A stretch of 64,000 bases of DNA from an uncultured Duncaniella sp. Lineage in GTDB: Bacteria; Bacteroidota; Bacteroidia; Bacteroidales; Muribaculaceae. Both the position numbers and the translations under genes were made by a program. The stretch spans positions 68,695 to 132,694 of the forward strand of contig CAJUCI010000004.1 in NCBI GenBank assembly GCA_910584825.1, read 5' to 3'. Position 1 is the stretch's first letter, and the number at the start of each line of letters is the position of its first letter. The notes below the pieces were generated by a model that worked only from the letters and a program-made list of their open reading frames with translations, was not told the DNA's origin and did no database searches. This document shows positions 60,436 to 64,000 of this stretch, piece by piece.

Positions 60436-60993
60436 TCATTCTATGTGACCGTCACCCAGTTCACGCTTCAGGGCGTGGAGGAGGCGGGTGGTGCGGCGGT
60501 TGATGAGGATGGCTACGAGGCAGCCGCACAGTGCGCCTACTATGCAGGAGGGGATGATTACCGCGCCATAGCTTGACGACAATGTGAGGACTATGTATAC
60601 GACAATCGGCACGACTACAGTTATGCCTATCAGCCGTTTGCGCGAACGCACCGTCTCATATCGCCACACAAGCCCCAACGCCTCGGTCACGGTCACCCGC
60701 GACGGGTCGAGACGGCGCAATGTGCGCAGCTGCATCATATGGACTATGCCCATGGCGATGAAAAAGAGGTCGACCAGCACGACCATCAGCGTATGGTCGG
60801 TCACTGCAGGCAGCATACACAGCACACCCACCACGCAGAGGGCCAACTGATAGCGGCCAATGCGCATTAGGCGGTCGCGCATAGGCACCACCGAGCGTCC
60901 GGCCAAGGCCATGCGCTCTATCTCGCGGATGTCACTCTCGGGGACATCAATCGAGTGCCATTGTTTTCGCAGATTGTCAATATTCATGGTCAA
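60436..60993 (-). CDS. membrane protein coupled to ECF sigma factor, possible anti-sigma factor
   Basis: 185 residues. About 45 polar N-terminal residues are followed by two pairs of hydrophobic helices (about 50-90 and 122-165). I do not recognise a family; it is not a classical FecR or zinc-binding anti-sigma. Its ATG overlaps the sigma-factor stop (ATGA), so both are made together. A cytoplasmic N-terminal segment before membrane helices suits an anti-sigma role, which is inference from position only. An alternative start ATG is at 60987. Confidence 0.6.
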   Translation of the reverse strand: MTMNIDNLRKQWHSIDVPESDIREIERMALAGRSVVPMRDRLMRIGRYQLALCVVGVLCMLPAVTDHTLMVVLVDLFFIAMGIVHMMQLRTLRRLDPSRVTVTEALGLVWRYETVRSRKRLIGITVVVPIVVYIVLTLSSSYGAVIIPSCIVGALCGCLVAILINRRTTRLLHALKRELGDGHIE

Positions 60994-61490
60994 GATTCTC
61001 TTTCGTTACGTTCTTTCAGTTTTTGTTTGATTCGGTGCAGACGGGTGGCGACCGTGTTGCGGGGCAGGCCGGTCACCCCGGCTATCTCATCATAGCTCTT
61101 CTCGTCGAGCCACATTAATATAATAGCCTTCTCCATCCTGTCGAGTCCGCCGATGAGGCGATACATCTGACGCAGTTCCGACTGATGGTCGCGGTCATCG
61201 CCCGGAGTGTCGGCCAGGGTCTCAAGCCCCACCTTGCCGTTGTCATGCTTGGCATTGCGCCGGAAATAGGTGACGCAGGTGTTGATGGCGGTGCGGTAGA
61301 GCCACGTGGACATGCGCGCGTCGCCGCGAAAACTGTCGAGTCCCTGCCAGAGGTTGGCAAGCACCTCCTGATAGAGGTCCTTGAAGTGCTCATCATCGTC
61401 GGCATACATGTAGCACACCTTATATATCATACGGCGGTTGTCATCGACAATCGCCATGAAACGTTTTTCCTTTTCGGTGGATGCTGACAT
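60990..61490 (-). CDS. RNA polymerase ECF sigma factor
   Basis: 166 residues. Region 2 reads DLYQEVLANLWQGLDSFRGDARMSTWLYR and region 4 the HTH-containing DEKSYDEIAGVTGLPRNTVATRLHRIKQKL. It lacks regions 1 and 3, as expected for group 4 sigma factors. It is divergent from an ABC exporter and coupled to a membrane protein that may hold it inactive. Confidence 0.92.
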   Translation of the reverse strand: MSASTEKEKRFMAIVDDNRRMIYKVCYMYADDDEHFKDLYQEVLANLWQGLDSFRGDARMSTWLYRTAINTCVTYFRRNAKHDNGKVGLETLADTPGDDRDHQSELRQMYRLIGGLDRMEKAIILMWLDEKSYDEIAGVTGLPRNTVATRLHRIKQKLKERNERES

Positions 61491-61538
61491 GAATTGCGCG
61501 CTGTGTCTTATTTTTGCTATTTGACGCGAAATTAATAG

Positions 61539-61564
61539 AAAAGTTCCATCAAAATGAAACTTTT
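61539..61564. promoter_or_regulatory. short inverted repeat between sigma factor and ABC exporter
   Basis: AAAAGTT at 61539-61545 pairs with AACTTTT at 61558-61564 around 12 bases. It lies in the divergent promoter region. Operator role is speculative. Confidence 0.25.
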
Positions 61565-61640
61565 TTCATAAATTCGCGACTTATTTAAATGGTTGTCTTT
61601 ATTTTTTTGACAGCACAACCTATAAAAAACACTCTTGCAT

Positions 61641-62573
61641 ATGGATATATTACAAGTCGAAAACGTCAGCAAGGCATACTCGTCACACCTTGCGCTCGAC
61701 GACGTGAGCCTGAGCATACCCGAGGGTAAGGTCTACGGACTCCTCGGGCCAAATGGCGCAGGCAAGACCACCCTCATACGCATCATCAACCACATCACCG
61801 CCCCCGACAAGGGACGCGTCATGCTTGACGGGCACGTGCTCACCGAGGCCGACGTGGCCAACATAGGCTATCTGCCCGAGGAGCGCGGACTCTACAAGAA
61901 GATGAAGGTGGGCGAGCAGGCCGTGTTCTTCGCCCGCCTGAAGGGGTTGAGCCGCGCCGACGCAACGAGAGAGCTGAAGAGATGGTTTGAGAAATTTGAC
62001 ATTACATCGTGGTGGGACAAGAAGGTCGAGGAGCTGTCGAAAGGCATGGCTCAGAAGGTGCAGTTCATCGTCACGGCGCTTCACCACCCGAGACTGCTGA
62101 TATTCGATGAGCCGTTCTCGGGCTTCGACCCCATCAATGCCGAGCTGCTCAAGCGCGAGATACTCACGCTGCGTGACGAGGGGGCGACCGTGATATTCTC
62201 GACCCACAACATGTCGTCGGTCGAGGAGATATGCGACAACATCACCCTCATAAACAAGAGCCGCAACATACTGAGCGGCAATGTCGAGGAGTTGCGCCGC
62301 AAATATTTCGGCAACCGTTATGACCTGACTTTCACAGGCGACATGTCGGTGCTCACAGACGCCCTCTGTCCCGTGGCCGACAATTTCAGCCCGCTCGAGC
62401 ATGACGGCCAGGGGCGCACACGCATCTCGCTCCATGTGGCCGACGATGCCATCCTGCGCGACGTCATCGCGATAGCCAACAACACCGTGACACTCGCCGG
62501 AGTGCAGGAGAGCCTGGCCTCGATGAACGACATATTCATACGCACCGTCAACTCTGACCGTCAGAACGGCTGA
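61641..62573 (+). CDS. ABC exporter ATP-binding protein (NatA/CcmA type)
   Basis: 310 residues from the ATG at 61641; a TTG at 61635 would add two residues. Walker A GPNGAGKTT near residue 38, signature LSKGMAQKV near 135 and Walker B LLIFDEPFSGFDP near 155. The C-terminal 90 residues form an extra domain typical of NatA-like exporters. It is followed after 51 bases by its permease. Substrate is unknown; sodium or drug export is possible. Confidence 0.9.
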   Translation: MDILQVENVSKAYSSHLALDDVSLSIPEGKVYGLLGPNGAGKTTLIRIINHITAPDKGRVMLDGHVLTEADVANIGYLPEERGLYKKMKVGEQAVFFARLKGLSRADATRELKRWFEKFDITSWWDKKVEELSKGMAQKVQFIVTALHHPRLLIFDEPFSGFDPINAELLKREILTLRDEGATVIFSTHNMSSVEEICDNITLINKSRNILSGNVEELRRKYFGNRYDLTFTGDMSVLTDALCPVADNFSPLEHDGQGRTRISLHVADDAILRDVIAIANNTVTLAGVQESLASMNDIFIRTVNSDRQNG

Positions 62574-62624
62574 TTAACGGCGCGGTGCCATCTACATTTT
62601 TAAAACTTTACATTCCATATTCCA

Positions 62625-63938
62625 ATGTCAAAGATAGGAATTATAATCGAGCGTGAATATCTCGAGCGCGTCAAGAAAAAGAGCTTCATATTCACCACAA
62701 TACTAATGCCTGTGCTGATGCTCGCGCTGATGGCACTTCCGGCACTGATAATGATGTATGTCGACGGCAGTGTCACCAAAGTGCTCGTCGTGGACAACAA
62801 CGGCAGCATAGGCACACGCCTGAATGACAGCGACGAGGTGAAGTTTGTGCAGACGGTAGACATTACTGTCGATTCAGCCCTGCGCTGCGACGGTGTCGAT
62901 GCCGTGCTCGTGATACCCGAGAATATCATCGCATCACGGCGTGCGTCGCTCAAGCTGTTCAGCAACGGCCCCTCCTCGATGACCACTGAGAACACAATCA
63001 CATCGCAGGTCAACGAGATTATCGAGAACGAGCGTCTGAAGCAGTACAACATAGCTGACCTCGACCGCATACTCGAGGACGTGAACGCCTCGGTGACCAT
63101 CAGCACAATACGCAACGACAGCGAAGACAATGAGGAGGTGCTTTCATCGGGACTCAGCTACGGTATAGGCGTGGGCATGTCGTTTATCCTCTACATGTTC
63201 CTGCTCATCTACGGCCAGATGGTGATGACATCCATCATCGAGGAGAAGGGCAACCGCGTGCTCGAGGTGGTAGTATCGTCGGTCAAGCCCGCCCAGCTCA
63301 TGATGGGTAAAATAATAGGTGTGGCACTCGTGGCCGTGACCCAGATGGTGCTGTGGGGCTTGTTGCTTGCGGCCATGTCGGCATGGGTGCTCCCGGCTAT
63401 AATCCCCGCCGAGTCAATGGCCGACATCGCGGCAGTCCGTGCCGGCAATCTCGATGCCATAAGCGACCAGAGTTCGGTGGACATGGTGACGGCACTTGCC
63501 GCCATCACCCAGGTAGGCAACATCATCGGACTGATAGCACTCATGACCATATTCCTCGTGCTCGGCTTCCTCATCTACTCGTCGATATTCGCCGCCATCG
63601 GTTCGGCGGTCGACAACATACAAGACGCCTCGCAGCTCACATCGTTTGCCGTGTTCCCCATCATCTTCGGCATCATCTTCGCCACCGTGGCCGCCGCCGA
63701 CCCCATGGGGCCGCTGGCATTCTGGACCTCGATATTCCCGCTCACCTCACCGATGGTGATGGTGGCGCGCATACCGTTCGGCATACCTGCGTGGGAGATA
63801 TGGCTGTCGCTCGGACTGCTGTTTCTCGGCTTTCTCGGCATGGTGTGGGTGGCCGGGAAAATCTATCGCGTGGGCATATTCATGTACGGCAAAAAGCCCT
63901 CGTTCAAGGAAATCATACGCTGGATTACTTATAAATAG
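62625..63938 (+). CDS. ABC exporter permease (NatB-like, ABC-2 type)
   Basis: 437 residues. One N-terminal helix (about 21-43), a large extracytoplasmic domain to about 175, then five or more membrane helices from about 180 to 420, as in ABC2_membrane_3/NatB proteins. A conserved IIEEKGNRVLEVVVSSVKP block near 205 is typical. It pairs with the ATPase just upstream; the divergent sigma factor may control them. Confidence 0.9.
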   Translation: MSKIGIIIEREYLERVKKKSFIFTTILMPVLMLALMALPALIMMYVDGSVTKVLVVDNNGSIGTRLNDSDEVKFVQTVDITVDSALRCDGVDAVLVIPENIIASRRASLKLFSNGPSSMTTENTITSQVNEIIENERLKQYNIADLDRILEDVNASVTISTIRNDSEDNEEVLSSGLSYGIGVGMSFILYMFLLIYGQMVMTSIIEEKGNRVLEVVVSSVKPAQLMMGKIIGVALVAVTQMVLWGLLLAAMSAWVLPAIIPAESMADIAAVRAGNLDAISDQSSVDMVTALAAITQVGNIIGLIALMTIFLVLGFLIYSSIFAAIGSAVDNIQDASQLTSFAVFPIIFGIIFATVAAADPMGPLAFWTSIFPLTSPMVMVARIPFGIPAWEIWLSLGLLFLGFLGMVWVAGKIYRVGIFMYGKKPSFKEIIRWITYK

Positions 63939-64000
63939 GATTTTTTGGGGACACGGGCAAATGTCCGTGGCTGAGCTTAACCGATATCGTTGATACCCGG
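63939..64000. other. right-edge non-coding tail
   Basis: 62 bases after the permease stop. A five-pair CACGG/CCGTG dyad occurs at 63951-63970; nothing else can be supported. Confidence 0.4.

Overview
The window looks like chromosomal DNA of a Bacteroidales bacterium. Muribaculaceae is my best guess at family, from overall gene content and base composition, not from a marker-gene comparison. The evidence is consistent: promoters match the Bacteroidetes -7 box TAnnTTTG, several with a TTTG or CTTG -33 box 20 bases upstream. Gene content includes a GldB-type lipoprotein, bifunctional fucokinase/guanylyltransferase (Fkp), a GH97 enzyme, an AraC-type hybrid two-component regulator, the thrA-apgM-thrC order, a DUF5063 gene beside nadD, and a Rho factor with a very long disordered N-terminal insert.

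Layout. 1-2.9 kb: GldB-like lipoprotein (cut by the left edge), divergent from a cell-wall amidase and an MCE/MlaD lipid-transport protein. 3.0-4.7 kb: leftward mini-operon of thioredoxin, VKOR fused to a degenerate C39-like domain, and an overlapping 51-residue peptide gene. 5.1-8.2 kb: nucleotide-sugar genes rfbD, rfbB and gmd. 8.3-15.5 kb: leftward fucose operon GH43 - fucP - fkp - amino-acid:cation symporter. 15.7-17.7 kb: htpG behind a perfect inverted repeat. 17.9-19.5 kb: accessory patch with a structured non-coding stretch, an AT-rich trypsin-like protease and tRNA-Gln. 19.6-23 kb: GH97, RNase P RNA and an AlkD-like protein. 23-28.8 kb: RND tripartite efflux operon. 29-34.1 kb: threonine pathway. 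34.3-38.4 kb: lptB, udk and rho. 38.6-41.5 kb: TonB-dependent receptor. 41.9-45.6 kb: succinate dehydrogenase/fumarate reductase. 45.9-49.9 kb: plsC, rpiB, DUF5063, nadD, gmk and yicC. 50.1-52.7 kb: tRNA-Ser, a probably leaderless AAA/DUF4143 ATPase, DUF488 and a sugar acetyltransferase. 52.7-56.9 kb: a hybrid two-component regulator lacking its kinase catalytic domain, next to a putative regulated short transcript. 56.9-60.3 kb: pyrB-pyrI-flavin reductase-glyA. 60.4-63.9 kb: ECF sigma factor with a membrane partner, divergent from a two-gene ABC exporter.

Most of the window is ordinary core metabolism. The unusual material lies in four places: the thioredoxin/VKOR/peptide locus, the regulator without a kinase domain together with its upstream direct repeat and short transcript, the structured leader plus protease patch, and a set of intergenic hairpins and tandem repeats. 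The hairpins include three with long, nearly perfect arms and 18-20 base loops, and a REP-like pair.
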